From contig JAWKUN010000003.1 in NCBI GenBank assembly GCA_041398565.1, positions 682,001-746,000 on the forward strand: DNA of 64,000 nucleotides. Direction: 5' to 3'. This document shows, piece after piece, positions 31,707 through 40,509 of the stretch. Each line of letters opens with the position of its first letter. Within the stretch, counting starts at the first letter, position 1. A program made the position numbers and the translations under genes. The DNA is from DATGPD01 sp041398565. GTDB lineage: Bacteria > Planctomycetota > UBA1135 > UBA2386. The notes under the pieces are model-generated. The model was given only the letters and a program-made list of their open reading frames with translations. It did no database searches and was not told where the DNA came from.

Positions 31707-33593
31707 GTGACCGAGCCGCCGATCCAGCCCGAGGTGTCCGCGCGCGTCGAGGTGTCCGCACGCGCGTTCCTGGTGCGCATGCGTCGCGCCATCCTCGACA
31801 ACAAGTGGCTGGTGGCGAGCATCCTGGTGGCGGGGGTGGCCGACGCGGTATGCACCAAGGGCGTCTATCTCCTCATCAAGCCGCTGATCGACAAGCTCTC
31901 CGGCAGGGAGACGCCGCCGGTACCCACCGACTTCGGCGATCGGCTGAATCACTGGATCGAGAGCTTCGGTGTGACGCTGCAGGGCTGGCTGGGGATCCAC
32001 TTCCAGGTCGGCGGGAAGGACCTCGGCATCTTCATCAGCTGCGCGGTGGTGTCGGTGCTGATGAGCGTGTTCGGCGCTCTCGCCCTGTACTGGGTCAGCG
32101 TGCAGACGCGCTACTTCGGCGCCAAGGTGGTGGTCGACATCCGCAACGAGGTCGCCGACCACATCCTGCACCTGCCCCTGCGCTACTTCGGCAAACGCAA
32201 GATGGGGGAGCTGATCTCGAACGTCACCACCGACACGGCGGTCCTGCTGCGCACCTTCTCGCTGGCGCTCGACAACGCGGTGCTCGACCCGTTGATGATC
32301 GTCATGAACGTGGTGCTGGTCGTGGTGGTGGTGCCCGAGCTGTCCTGGGTGTTGCTGTTGATGATCCCGCTCATGGCGATCCCGCTGCTGCGGCTCGGCA
32401 AGAAGGTGCGCAAGCGCTCGAGCCGCAGCCTGCAGGCGATGGGCGACGCGACCGAGTCGCTGAACCAGATGCTCGGCGGCTTTCGCACCGTGCGCGCCTA
32501 CCAGCTCGAGGACCACCGCCTGCGCGACTTCGCCGACAGCAACCGCCTGTTCCTCGACCGGACGATGTCGATGTTCCGGGCGCGCGGCATGTCGCAAGCG
32601 ACCACCTTCTTCGCCTATCAGATCGGCTTCGCGATCATGCTCGTGGCGCTCGGGGCGCTGTTCCTCAGCGAGACCAAGGACCCCAGCGACCTGGCGGTGC
32701 TGGCCCTGCCGCTGACCACCACCTACACCCACGTCAAGCGCATGGCGCGGGCGTGGAACACGCTGATGGAGTCGGTGGGGGCGTACGAGGGCATCGAGGC
32801 CCTGCTGCGCGAGCCACGCGACACCGCCAAGGACGAGGGCAAGCCGGTGTCGGCGCTGCGGGGTCAGGTCGAGTTCTGCGGCGTGGACTTCGCCTACGGC
32901 GCCGAACCGGTGCTGCGCGACGTGTCGTTCCGGGTCCAACCGGGCCAGATGGTGGCGCTGGTGGGGCCGTCGGGAGCCGGCAAGTCGACGGCCCTCGACC
33001 TGTTGGCGCGCTTCTACGACCCGCAACAAGGTCGCATCCTCGTCGACGGCGTCGACCTGCGCTCGCTGAAGGTGTCCGACTACCGCAAGCACCTGGCGAT
33101 CGTCAGCCAGCAACCGTTCCTGTTCAACGCCACCATCTTCGAGAACATCCAGCTCGGTCGGCCCGGCGCGTCGCGCGACGAGGTCATCGCCGCGGCCACG
33201 ACGGCACAGATCCACGACTTCGTGATCACCCAGCCCCACGGCTACGACACCATGTGCGGCGAGCGCGGCACCAACCTGAGCGGCGGGCAGATGCAGCGCA
33301 TCACCATCGCCCGCGCGGTGCTGCGCGACCCGGCGATCTTGATCCTCGACGAGGCCACCTCGGCGCTCGACTCGGAGAGCGAGCAGCTGGTGCAGGCGGC
33401 GCTGGCCGGCTTGATGAAGGGGCGCACGTCGTTCGTCATCGCCCACCGGCTGTCGACCATCCGCGCCGCCGACCAGATCCTGGTGATGGAGGCCGGGCGC
33501 CTGGTCGAGTGCGGCCGGCACGAGGACCTGCTGCGGCTGGAGGGGCTGTACCACCGCTTGACGCAGCTGCAGACCGGGCAGATCGAGGTGTGA
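31707..33593 (+). CDS. MsbA-like ABC transporter, fused permease and ATPase
   Basis: 628 residues. Residues ~35-340 hold the transmembrane half with about six segments; 370-628 is the ATPase with Walker A GPSGAGKST near 421, Q-loop VSQQPFLF, signature NLSGGQMQR near 523, Walker B ILILDEATSALD near 543 and the H-loop IAHRLST. This half-transporter layout fits lipid flippases or drug exporters that act as homodimers. The start is a GTG 29 nt after the upstream terminator. No lipid A genes are adjacent, so the substrate is open. Confidence 0.9.
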   Translation: MTEPPIQPEVSARVEVSARAFLVRMRRAILDNKWLVASILVAGVADAVCTKGVYLLIKPLIDKLSGRETPPVPTDFGDRLNHWIESFGVTLQGWLGIHFQVGGKDLGIFISCAVVSVLMSVFGALALYWVSVQTRYFGAKVVVDIRNEVADHILHLPLRYFGKRKMGELISNVTTDTAVLLRTFSLALDNAVLDPLMIVMNVVLVVVVVPELSWVLLLMIPLMAIPLLRLGKKVRKRSSRSLQAMGDATESLNQMLGGFRTVRAYQLEDHRLRDFADSNRLFLDRTMSMFRARGMSQATTFFAYQIGFAIMLVALGALFLSETKDPSDLAVLALPLTTTYTHVKRMARAWNTLMESVGAYEGIEALLREPRDTAKDEGKPVSALRGQVEFCGVDFAYGAEPVLRDVSFRVQPGQMVALVGPSGAGKSTALDLLARFYDPQQGRILVDGVDLRSLKVSDYRKHLAIVSQQPFLFNATIFENIQLGRPGASRDEVIAAATTAQIHDFVITQPHGYDTMCGERGTNLSGGQMQRITIARAVLRDPAILILDEATSALDSESEQLVQAALAGLMKGRTSFVIAHRLSTIRAADQILVMEAGRLVECGRHEDLLRLEGLYHRLTQLQTGQIEV

Positions 33594-33648
33594 CGACCGG
33601 GGATCGGGCACCGGATCGCCCCGGCGTCGCGACGGTCAGCGCGGCGAA

Positions 33649-33670
33649 CACGGCCGCGGGCGCGGCCGTG
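33649..33670. repeat. perfect 10-bp inverted repeat with 2-nt spacer
   Basis: CACGGCCGCG, GG, CGCGGCCGTG. It lies 56 nt after the ABC transporter stop and 91 nt before the next start. The geometry equals that of the palindrome at 14831-14852 though the sequence differs. It could be a T-less terminator or an operator. Confidence 0.5.
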
Positions 33671-33745
33671 ACCAGGTCGCGCGCGCGAGCACGGGCGCGT
33701 TCCGCCCTTGTGCGCAGGCAGGTCGGGAGCGGCCTCGCCGCGTGG

Positions 33746-33751
33746 TAAGGT
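33746..33751 (+). promoter_or_regulatory. -10-like TAAGGT before the Gfo/Idh/MocA gene
   Basis: TAAGGT ends 9 nt before the ATG at 33761; no ribosome-binding sequence intervenes. Confidence 0.4.
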
Positions 33752-33760
33752 CAGCCGACC

Positions 33761-35134
33761 ATGCGCACCCCGCACACACGCCGTGACTTCCTGCGCGCCT
33801 CGGCCGCTGCCGGCCTCGGCTTCACCACCCTCGGGCGCTCGTCCGGTCCCTGGCTGCACCGGCCGGCTCGTCTGCGCGTGCTGTCGATCGGCGTCGTCGG
33901 CACGATCGGCGCGCAGGATCGCAAGCAGGTGCACGCCCATCCTGACGCCGAGATCGTCGGCCTGTGCGACGTCGACAGCGAGGCGCTGAAGAAGGCGGCC
34001 GAAGAGCTGCCGGGCGCCTTCACCTGCCGCGACTACCGCCAGGCCTTCGCCGAGCACGCGGGCGACTTCGACGCGGTGATCGTGTCGACGCCCGACCACA
34101 CGCACGCGCCGATCATGTTGACGGCGCTCGGGCACGACAAGCACGTGTACGGGCAGAAGCCTCTCGTGCAGCAGCTCGAGGAGCTGTCGATGATGGAGAA
34201 GGCGCTCGCCAAGAAGCCGCACCTGGTGACGCAGCTCGGCAACCAGCGCATGGTCAAGCCCGGGCGTCGCGCTGCGGTGGAGATCCTGCGCCAGGGGCAG
34301 CTCGGCAAGGCCATCGAGGCACATTGCTGGACGGGGTCGCCGGGCCCGGGCCGCTACTTCAACTTCGAGCGCGTTCTGAACGAGCCGAGCGCGCCGCCGG
34401 CGAACCTCGACTGGGATCTGTGGTTGGGGCCGTGCGCGGAAGCACCGTTCCGCGAGGAGCTGGCTCCGGTCAAGTGGCGCTCGTGGTGGGAGTACGGCAC
34501 CGGCGGGCTCGGCGACTGGGGCTGCCACATCCTCGACGTCGTGCTGTTCGCCTACGACGATCTGACCTCGCCCATCGCCGTGCAGACGCACTGCGCCGAG
34601 GCGGCCAGCGAGCACTTCCATGTGTTTCCGTGCCAGTCGAAGATCACGTACGCGGTCGACTCCGACAGGTTCGCCAAGAAGACCTTCACCATCCACTACA
34701 ACGACCGCGCACAGCAACCGTCGCGCGCCGCTCTGGGCCTGCCGGCCGATGCCTGGTTCGAGGACAACTGTACGGTGGTGGTGTGCGAGGGCGGCACGCT
34801 GGTGATCGGCGCCGACGGCCGGCTGGAGATCTGGCGCGAAGGCAAGATGAGCAAGGGCCTCGAGATGCCGAACCTGCCCGAGTTCCCGCAGCTCAATCAC
34901 TGGCACGCGTGGGTCGACAACTGCCTGGGGCGGAAGACCGAGCTGCGCACGCCCTTCAAGGACGCGGTCCGCATCACCGAGCCGGCGCTGCTGGCGGTGA
35001 AGGCGACGCGCTACCCGGGCGTCGAGCTACGCTGGGACAAGAGCAAGCTCGCGTTCACCAACCACGAGGAGGCCACGAAGACCCTGGTGAAGCGCGCCTA
35101 CCGCGAGGGCTTCGCGCCGCCGGCCGTCGGCTGA
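33761..35134 (+). CDS. TAT-exported Gfo/Idh/MocA-family oxidoreductase
   Basis: 457 residues. A twin-arginine signal is visible (TRRDFLRASAAAG, residues 6-18). The Rossmann part follows with VGTIGAQDRKQVHAHP, and HVYGQKPLVQQ near 127-137 carries the catalytic-type Lys. Most members read EKP there; QKP is a variant I associate with PVC-group paralogs. The C-terminal dimerisation domain includes WWEYGTGGLGDWGCHILDV. Members oxidise or isomerise sugars with tightly bound NAD(P). The convergent neighbour is 24 bp away. Confidence 0.88.
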   Translation: MRTPHTRRDFLRASAAAGLGFTTLGRSSGPWLHRPARLRVLSIGVVGTIGAQDRKQVHAHPDAEIVGLCDVDSEALKKAAEELPGAFTCRDYRQAFAEHAGDFDAVIVSTPDHTHAPIMLTALGHDKHVYGQKPLVQQLEELSMMEKALAKKPHLVTQLGNQRMVKPGRRAAVEILRQGQLGKAIEAHCWTGSPGPGRYFNFERVLNEPSAPPANLDWDLWLGPCAEAPFREELAPVKWRSWWEYGTGGLGDWGCHILDVVLFAYDDLTSPIAVQTHCAEAASEHFHVFPCQSKITYAVDSDRFAKKTFTIHYNDRAQQPSRAALGLPADAWFEDNCTVVVCEGGTLVIGADGRLEIWREGKMSKGLEMPNLPEFPQLNHWHAWVDNCLGRKTELRTPFKDAVRITEPALLAVKATRYPGVELRWDKSKLAFTNHEEATKTLVKRAYREGFAPPAVG

Positions 35135-35158
35135 ACGCGCGCGGCCTGGGTCTCCGGA

Positions 35159-37195
35159 TCAGCGGCGCACCAGCACGGTGTTGGCGGTGCCGGCGGCGAG
35201 CAGCTCCGACAGCAGGGGCCGGCCCTCGCTGCCCGCGCTCGGCAGCCGCAGCCGGGCCGCCTTCTCCTCGCCGAGGAAGACCGACACGCTGCCGCGTTCG
35301 TCGGTCTTGGGCGTGCCGAGGCGGGTGCCGCCCGCCCCGGTCGCTTCGACCTCGACGCCGACGACAGGCTTGCCGGCGGCATCGACGACGAAGGCTTGCA
35401 CCCACTGCGCGGCGGGAAGGCACAGCCAGACCGGGCCGTCGCCGATCTCGTCGAGCACCCGCACCGCGACGCGGTCGTCGTCGGGCAGCGGCTGGCCCCA
35501 CGCGGCATCGCACGGCGCGGCTTCGAGCGTGATCTTGCCCGCCGGCAGCTGGAACAGACGGAACGGAATGCCCGTCTGCACCAGCAGCGGCTTGGCGCCG
35601 TCCGACTGGTCGGCGTCACCAAAACGCAGCGACACCGGCGGCGGCGCTTCGCCGGATGCCGTCATCACGCCGCCGCGCAGGTTGCGCCCCAGCTTGATGG
35701 TGAAGTCGTGGCGCGCGAGCGTCTGACCTGCCTTGGTGACGACCGTAGCCGTTTCGGTCTCGATCACGCTCGAACCGACCAACCGTGGCGTCACCTGCTC
35801 GACCCGCGCCCGTACGCGGTAGCGGCCGACGCCGAGGTCGGCGAAGTGGAAGCGCCCCAGGCTGTCGGTCACGGTGTGGCGGCCGTTGACGTAGAAGCCG
35901 CCGCGCGGGTCCTTGTCCTGCTTGCCGTCACAGAAGCGGTAGCGGTCGTCCTGGTTGCCGCCGAGCGACACCGGCGTGCCGACGATCGGGACGCCGTGCT
36001 CGTCGGTGACGCGTCCGGTCAGGTAGATGGCGGGCGGCAGGGTGAGGGTGCCGAAGTCGATCTCTTCCCGCTGCGCCTCGTCGTGGGGGAAGTCGTAGAC
36101 CAGCGTGGCGTGGCCGTCGCGGCGCAGGAACAGGCAATGCGGAATGTCTCGGCGCACCGCGTCGAACGCGAATCTGCCGTCGGCACCGGTGAACTGCGGC
36201 AACCAGTCGGTCTGCTGCAGATTGCCGACGCGGGCGTCAGCGGTGGCTGCCACGTACACGCCGGCCAGCGGTCGACCCGCGGTGTCGACGATCGTGCCCC
36301 GCACCTTGCGACCCGGTTGCAGCGCCACCTCGAAGTCGCGCGCGCCGGCACCGGGAGCGATGCAGATCTTGCCGTAGCCCGGGGCTCGCGCGTGCAGTTC
36401 GTCCCACTGCGGCCCGTGCAGCTCGAAGCTCCCCTTGGCGTCGCTGCGCGCCACGCGGTCGAACGTCCAGCTGTCGCTCACCTCGGCGCCGGCGATCGGC
36501 TGCCCCGTCGTCGCGTCGATCACCCGGCCCGGCCGCGGGTCGAGCCTCTCGACCTGCACGTCGTGCCGCAGCGTGCGACCCGCGACCAGTACCAACCGGG
36601 CCCAGCCCGGCTCCTTGCCGGTGTCGGGCTGCACTTCGAGGGTGATGGTCTCCGGCGGCAGTTGCGCGAACACGTAGTGCCCGGCGTCGTCGGTCTCGCC
36701 GCGCAGCAGCTCGACGCCGCTCACCGGTGCCCAGGCACGCACCTGCGCGCGCGCCGGGCGGCCGTCGGCCTCGTGCGTGACGACACCCTCGAGGAGCGCG
36801 CCGCGGCGCAGGCGGATGGTCGGCGTCTCGCCGGCGTAGACTCGGCGCAGCACCTCGATCGCGGACCTGCCGGCGTGTGTGCGCAGCTCGAAGGGCACCC
36901 CGCGCGGCAGCTCGGCGTGGAAGGTGCCGTCGTCGCCGCAGGTGGTGTGCAAGACCTGCTGCGCCCGGTGGCCGTTGACCACGTCGATCGAGCCGGTGTC
37001 GAGCAGCAGGTAGCGCCGCAGCTCGACGGTCGCGCCGGCCGCGGGCGTGCCGTCGGCGAGGAGCACCGTGCCGCTCAGGACGGCGGGCTCCGGCGCGGCG
37101 GCGCCGGCGTCGGCCTGAGCCGGTATCGGCGCGAGCAGCAGCAAGAGCGGGATCGCGCCCGTGGGCACGCGGCGGCGGCAGGTCTCCGTGAGCAC
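35159..37195 (-). CDS. exported protein with repeated carboxypeptidase-regulatory-like domains
   Basis: 678 residues with a signal peptide (LLLLLAPIPAQA). At least four beta-sandwich repeats with the signature G-x-V-x-D-x-x-G-x-P-x-x-G-A are visible: VLLADGTPAAGATVEL, VIDATTGQPIAGAEV, IVDTAGRPLAGVYV, VTDEHGVPIVGTPV and VVDAAGKPVVGVEV. No enzyme domain is seen. These domains usually sit on surface or transport-associated proteins. The GTG start has TACCAT 7 nt upstream; the frame stays open far upstream, but that sequence overlaps ispDF and is not coding. Confidence 0.82.
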   Translation of the reverse strand: MLTETCRRRVPTGAIPLLLLLAPIPAQADAGAAAPEPAVLSGTVLLADGTPAAGATVELRRYLLLDTGSIDVVNGHRAQQVLHTTCGDDGTFHAELPRGVPFELRTHAGRSAIEVLRRVYAGETPTIRLRRGALLEGVVTHEADGRPARAQVRAWAPVSGVELLRGETDDAGHYVFAQLPPETITLEVQPDTGKEPGWARLVLVAGRTLRHDVQVERLDPRPGRVIDATTGQPIAGAEVSDSWTFDRVARSDAKGSFELHGPQWDELHARAPGYGKICIAPGAGARDFEVALQPGRKVRGTIVDTAGRPLAGVYVAATADARVGNLQQTDWLPQFTGADGRFAFDAVRRDIPHCLFLRRDGHATLVYDFPHDEAQREEIDFGTLTLPPAIYLTGRVTDEHGVPIVGTPVSLGGNQDDRYRFCDGKQDKDPRGGFYVNGRHTVTDSLGRFHFADLGVGRYRVRARVEQVTPRLVGSSVIETETATVVTKAGQTLARHDFTIKLGRNLRGGVMTASGEAPPPVSLRFGDADQSDGAKPLLVQTGIPFRLFQLPAGKITLEAAPCDAAWGQPLPDDDRVAVRVLDEIGDGPVWLCLPAAQWVQAFVVDAAGKPVVGVEVEATGAGGTRLGTPKTDERGSVSVFLGEEKAARLRLPSAGSEGRPLLSELLAAGTANTVLVRR

Positions 37196-37202
37196 GCGCC
37201 CG

Positions 37203-37208
37203 ATGGTA
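37203..37208 (-). promoter_or_regulatory. -10-like TACCAT before the regulatory-domain protein
   Basis: On the minus strand TACCAT lies 7 nt before the GTG at 37195, inside the 32-bp gap after ispDF. It would give this gene its own near-leaderless transcript. Confidence 0.35.
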
Positions 37209-37227
37209 GCGTCGCGGAGAGTTCGGC

Positions 37228-38439
37228 TCACACGGCGGCGAGCAGCACCACGGCGGTGGCGCGCATCGCCTCGCCACGCCCGACGGCGTCGACGCCCTCG
37301 CCGGTCTTGCCCTTCACGTTGACGCGGTCGAGCGGCAGGCCGCCGCACAGCTCGGCCAGGCGTGCGCGCATCGCCTCGCGGTGCGGCTTGAGCTTGGGGC
37401 GCTCGGTCTCGACCACCACGTCGAGCGAGACGATGCGCAGGCCCCTGGCCTGCACCCGCGCGACTGCCTCGCGGCAGAAGTCGGCCGAGTCGCGCCCGGC
37501 GTTGCGTGGATCGCTGTCCGAGAAGAGCGTGCCGAGATCCGGCTCGCCTGCCGCGCCGAGGATCGCATCGGTGATGGCGTGCAGCACGGCGTCGCCGTCG
37601 CTGTGGCCCACCGGGCCGACGTCGCTCTCGATCTCGACGCCCGCGAGGACGCAGCGCCGACCGGGTTCGAGTCGGTGCAGGTCGATACCGAGGCCGATGC
37701 GAGGAGTCGCGCCGAGGTCCATGCCGGCCGCATCTTCGCGCGCCGCGATCGCTTCGGCGAGATCCCAGTCGTCGGGGGTGGTGATCTTGAGGTTGCGAGG
37801 CGAACTCGGCACCACCTCGACCGCGGCGCCGAGGCGTTCCAGCAGGCCGACGTCGTCGGTGCCGGCGTAGGCGTCCGCGGTGGCCCGGGACAGAGCGCGC
37901 TCGAGCCAGGCGCGCTGCGCGACCTGCGGCGTCTGCGCGGCCCACAGGCCGGCGCGCGCCACGGTCTCTCGCACCCGGGAGCCGTCGACGCGCTTGAGGG
38001 TGTCGGGCACGGGCGTCGCCAGGAGGGCACCGCCGTGCGCGGCGGCACACGTGAGCGCGGTGCGAGCCGCTTCGACCGCGAAGAACGGACGCGCGGCGTC
38101 GTGCACCAGCACCAGCTCCGTGCGCGGGTTGCAGGCGGCGAGGGCTCGCTGCATCGACTCCTGCCGGGTGGCACCGCCGGTGACGACGTGGGTGAGGCCG
38201 AGGCCGCGGAGGCGGGCCAGCAGCGGCATCAGGAGCCGCGTGCGGTCGTCGTCGTGCACCGCGACGACGATCTCGCGCTGAGCCGGCGGCACGACGCGGG
38301 CGAGGCGTTCGACGCAGCGCTCGAGGAGCGTGCGGCCGCGCAGGACCAGGTAGGCCTTGGGCGTGTCGCCGCCGAAACGACTGCCGCGGCCAGCGGCGAG
38401 AAGCAGCATCGACACGAGAGGGGAGTCGTTCGAAGGCAT
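37228..38439 (-). CDS. ispDF: bifunctional IspD/IspF of the MEP isoprenoid pathway
   Basis: 403 residues from ATG 38439 (GTG 38463 is possible). The N-terminal half is MEP cytidylyltransferase: LLLAAGRGSRFGGDTPKAYL near 12-31 and VLVHDAARPFF near 104. The C-terminal half from ~240 is MECDP synthase: GIDLHRLEPG (D-x-H metal site), GHSDGDAVLHA near 275 and the closing VNVKGKTGEG. The two catalyse non-consecutive steps. Fusion is known in several phyla. Divergent from ruvC. Confidence 0.95.
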   Translation of the reverse strand: MPSNDSPLVSMLLLAAGRGSRFGGDTPKAYLVLRGRTLLERCVERLARVVPPAQREIVVAVHDDDRTRLLMPLLARLRGLGLTHVVTGGATRQESMQRALAACNPRTELVLVHDAARPFFAVEAARTALTCAAAHGGALLATPVPDTLKRVDGSRVRETVARAGLWAAQTPQVAQRAWLERALSRATADAYAGTDDVGLLERLGAAVEVVPSSPRNLKITTPDDWDLAEAIAAREDAAGMDLGATPRIGLGIDLHRLEPGRRCVLAGVEIESDVGPVGHSDGDAVLHAITDAILGAAGEPDLGTLFSDSDPRNAGRDSADFCREAVARVQARGLRIVSLDVVVETERPKLKPHREAMRARLAELCGGLPLDRVNVKGKTGEGVDAVGRGEAMRATAVVLLAAV

Positions 38440-38546
38440 GCGCCGGGCATTGGACACGCTCACGCCCCGGCGGCGAAGGTTCGGTCGCCTTCCTGGCCGC
38501 GTGCGAGTTCACGCACTCCCGATGTGCCTTCGCGCGTCCTCCGGGC

Positions 38547-38552
38547 TAGGAT
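38547..38552 (+). promoter_or_regulatory. -10-like TAGGAT before ruvC
   Basis: TAGGAT ends 7 nt before the GTG at 38560, without a ribosome-binding sequence. Confidence 0.4.
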
Positions 38553-38559
38553 CGCGCGC

Positions 38560-39147
38560 GTGCGGATCCTCGGGATCGACCCCGGCACGGTCACCGTGGG
38601 TTACGGCTGCCTGCAGGTGGCCGAGGTCGCGCCGGCTCGGCCTGCCGGCGAGCGGCCGATCGCGCAGCGGGCCGGCAACGTGGTCTCGGCGGTCGCCGGT
38701 CGCAGCGACGCGCGGGTGGTGGAGGCCGGCGCGCTGCGGCTCGGGCGCTCGGGTGTGGCGATCGAGGCTCGGTTGGGACGCCTTGCCGTCGAGCTGGCTG
38801 CCCTCATCGAACGGCTCGGCCCCGACCAGATGGCGCTCGAGGGCGCCTTCGCCGGCAAGAGCGTGCAGGCGGCGCTGCGCATCGGCGAAGCGCGCGGCGT
38901 CGTGCTGGCGGCGGCTCACCGGGCCGGGGTTTCGGTGGTGCAGCTGGCACCTGCCCGCGTCAAGCGCTGCCTCACCGGACACGGCGCCGCCGGCAAGCCG
39001 CAGGTGGCGAACATGACTTGCCAGCTCTTGGGGCTGGCGCACCCGCCGCAGCCGCACGACGTCGCCGATGCGCTCGCCGTGGCCTACGCCTGCGCCGAGC
39101 AACGCTTCTCGCTGCGTCATGCGTCGTCGTCGCGGACTCCCAGGTAG
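38560..39147 (+). CDS. ruvC: Holliday junction endonuclease RuvC
   Basis: 195 residues with the RuvC acidic residues: RILGIDPGTVTVGYG at the N-terminus (first Asp), QMALEGAFAGKSVQAALRIGEARG near 90 (Glu; quoted in part: LEGAFAGKSV), and QPHDVADALAVAYA near 170 (last Asp pair). Slightly longer than the usual ~165-175 because of an insertion near residues 20-45 (APARPAGERPIAQRAG). ruvA and ruvB are not in the window. The GTG start sits at family homology. Confidence 0.92.
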   Translation: MRILGIDPGTVTVGYGCLQVAEVAPARPAGERPIAQRAGNVVSAVAGRSDARVVEAGALRLGRSGVAIEARLGRLAVELAALIERLGPDQMALEGAFAGKSVQAALRIGEARGVVLAAAHRAGVSVVQLAPARVKRCLTGHGAAGKPQVANMTCQLLGLAHPPQPHDVADALAVAYACAEQRFSLRHASSSRTPR

Positions 39148-39204
39148 GCGCCTCTCGATCGACCGGCGTTTGCGGTGGCGCGACGCGATTCCCACAACCC
39201 CCCC

Positions 39205-39233
39205 TTGCGATGGTGGGTTGAGCTGCCTCTAAT
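39205..39233 (+). promoter_or_regulatory. sigma70-type promoter
   Basis: TTGCGA (39205-39210), 17-nt spacer, TCTAAT (39228-39233, 5 of 6 consensus). The predicted start near 39240 leaves a ~115-nt leader before the gene at 39356. With the tRNA promoter this is the best two-box promoter in the window. Confidence 0.6.
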
Positions 39234-39355
39234 GCGGCGCCATACCGAGGCGCTCTTCGATTTCGTCTCGGGAGTTTCCCTTGTCCCGGTGGTCAGGCCG
39301 GAGAGGTGCTTCTCATGGGTTTGCTTCTCGGCGGCTCCCTGCACGTGGGCTCCAG

Positions 39356-40384
39356 ATGCGGCGGCTCGGTTTCGCGGGCTGCGACGGATCGGCGTGGATC
39401 GTGCGGAGCATCCGCATTCGGTCGCTCGGCACGGCGGCTGCGGGATGCGTCGGCCGCCGACAGTGTCTGGCGGACGCGGTGGCGATCGTGATTGCCGGTC
39501 CCGTGGTCTCACGGACCCAGTTGGGGCTGGAGGCGATGCTCTCCGGCCGGGCCGAGATGCTCGAGCACGGCCTCGTCGCCGTCGCTTCGCCCATCGATTT
39601 TCCCGGAGTCGGCCGCCTGTCCGTGTTGGCGCGCGACTCGGCCGGGTTGCCCGTGCTCGTCTTCGCGTTCGAGGGCGACCACGTGGCGCTCGCCCTGGCG
39701 CAGGTCGCACAGGTGCACGCGCATCTCGTCGCCCAGCCCTGGCTCCTGCAGCGCCTGTTCGAGCACCGCTTGCCGGCGGCTCCGCTCGAGTGCTTGCGGG
39801 TGGTGCTCGTCGGCCACCGCTTCGATGCCCTGGCCTTGGCTTCGCTGGGGCGTCTGTCGCTGCCCGACCTGATGGTGTGCGAGCTGCACGAGTGGACCGT
39901 GGCGGGCGAGCGTGCGTGCGCACTGCGGTCGGTCCTGACCTCGCCGCCGCGCGACGAGTCGGATTTCTCGCCCCCTTCGGCGACGCCGGCGACCCACGTC
40001 GAGGTTGCCCGCGAGGTGCTGACGTGGCTGTCGCGCCTCGATGCCGACGTCGTCGTCGAGGCCGATCGCTACGCCCGGGTGGTGCGCGCGCGCGGCCGGC
40101 TGCTGTGCACCCTGGCGATCGAGGCCGGGGAGCCGTGGCTGGCCCTCGCCGACGGCGAACGCTCGTTGCTCGCGTCCCGCGACGCGGCGATGGCGGCGAT
40201 GGACCGCGTCATGGCGCAGTTCGCCGCCAGCCTCGACGTGCCGGCGCGTTCGGACGCGATGGCCCCCGCCGCGGCGGACGTCGACGAGGACTGCGACCTG
40301 GGCGACCTGCGTCGCGCCGTGGCCGACGTGCGCGTCACGCGGGCCGAGTGCGATGCTCTGCAGTTCGGAGAGTCACCGTCGTGA
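39356..40384 (+). CDS. protein of unknown function upstream of a MinD/FlhG-like ATPase
   Basis: 342 residues, probably cytoplasmic. Residues ~80-200 alternate strands and helices (RLSVLARDSAGLPVLVFAF, LECLRVVLVGHRFDALALA), and 235-300 again (ADVVVEADRYARVVR, LLCTLAIEAGEPWLAL). The first half weakly resembles nuclease-like alpha/beta folds, not enough for a call. An acidic, Asp-rich tail follows. It is separated by ~125 bp from the ATPase gene on the same strand, so a functional link is plausible. Confidence 0.65.
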   Translation: MRRLGFAGCDGSAWIVRSIRIRSLGTAAAGCVGRRQCLADAVAIVIAGPVVSRTQLGLEAMLSGRAEMLEHGLVAVASPIDFPGVGRLSVLARDSAGLPVLVFAFEGDHVALALAQVAQVHAHLVAQPWLLQRLFEHRLPAAPLECLRVVLVGHRFDALALASLGRLSLPDLMVCELHEWTVAGERACALRSVLTSPPRDESDFSPPSATPATHVEVAREVLTWLSRLDADVVVEADRYARVVRARGRLLCTLAIEAGEPWLALADGERSLLASRDAAMAAMDRVMAQFAASLDVPARSDAMAPAAADVDEDCDLGDLRRAVADVRVTRAECDALQFGESPS

Positions 40385-40509
40385 CGTCGCCGCCAGACGG
40401 CGCGCGGGGCGGCGGTCAGCGTCGGCCCCCGGGTCGCGCGCCCGAGGTGGCGGTTCGGCGCGGCGCTCCGACGAGGGGACGGTGAGCCTTGGTTGCGCCG
40501 GGAGAACAC

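Noticed and set aside
33649..33670. Attachment-site or integration hot spot.
   Set aside because: A perfect palindrome alone is not an att site; there is no integrase, tRNA or duplicated target nearby.
37196..38512. N-terminal extension of the regulatory-domain protein frame through the ispDF region.
   Set aside because: The sequence is an out-of-frame reading of ispDF; the true start is set by the signal peptide at 37195.
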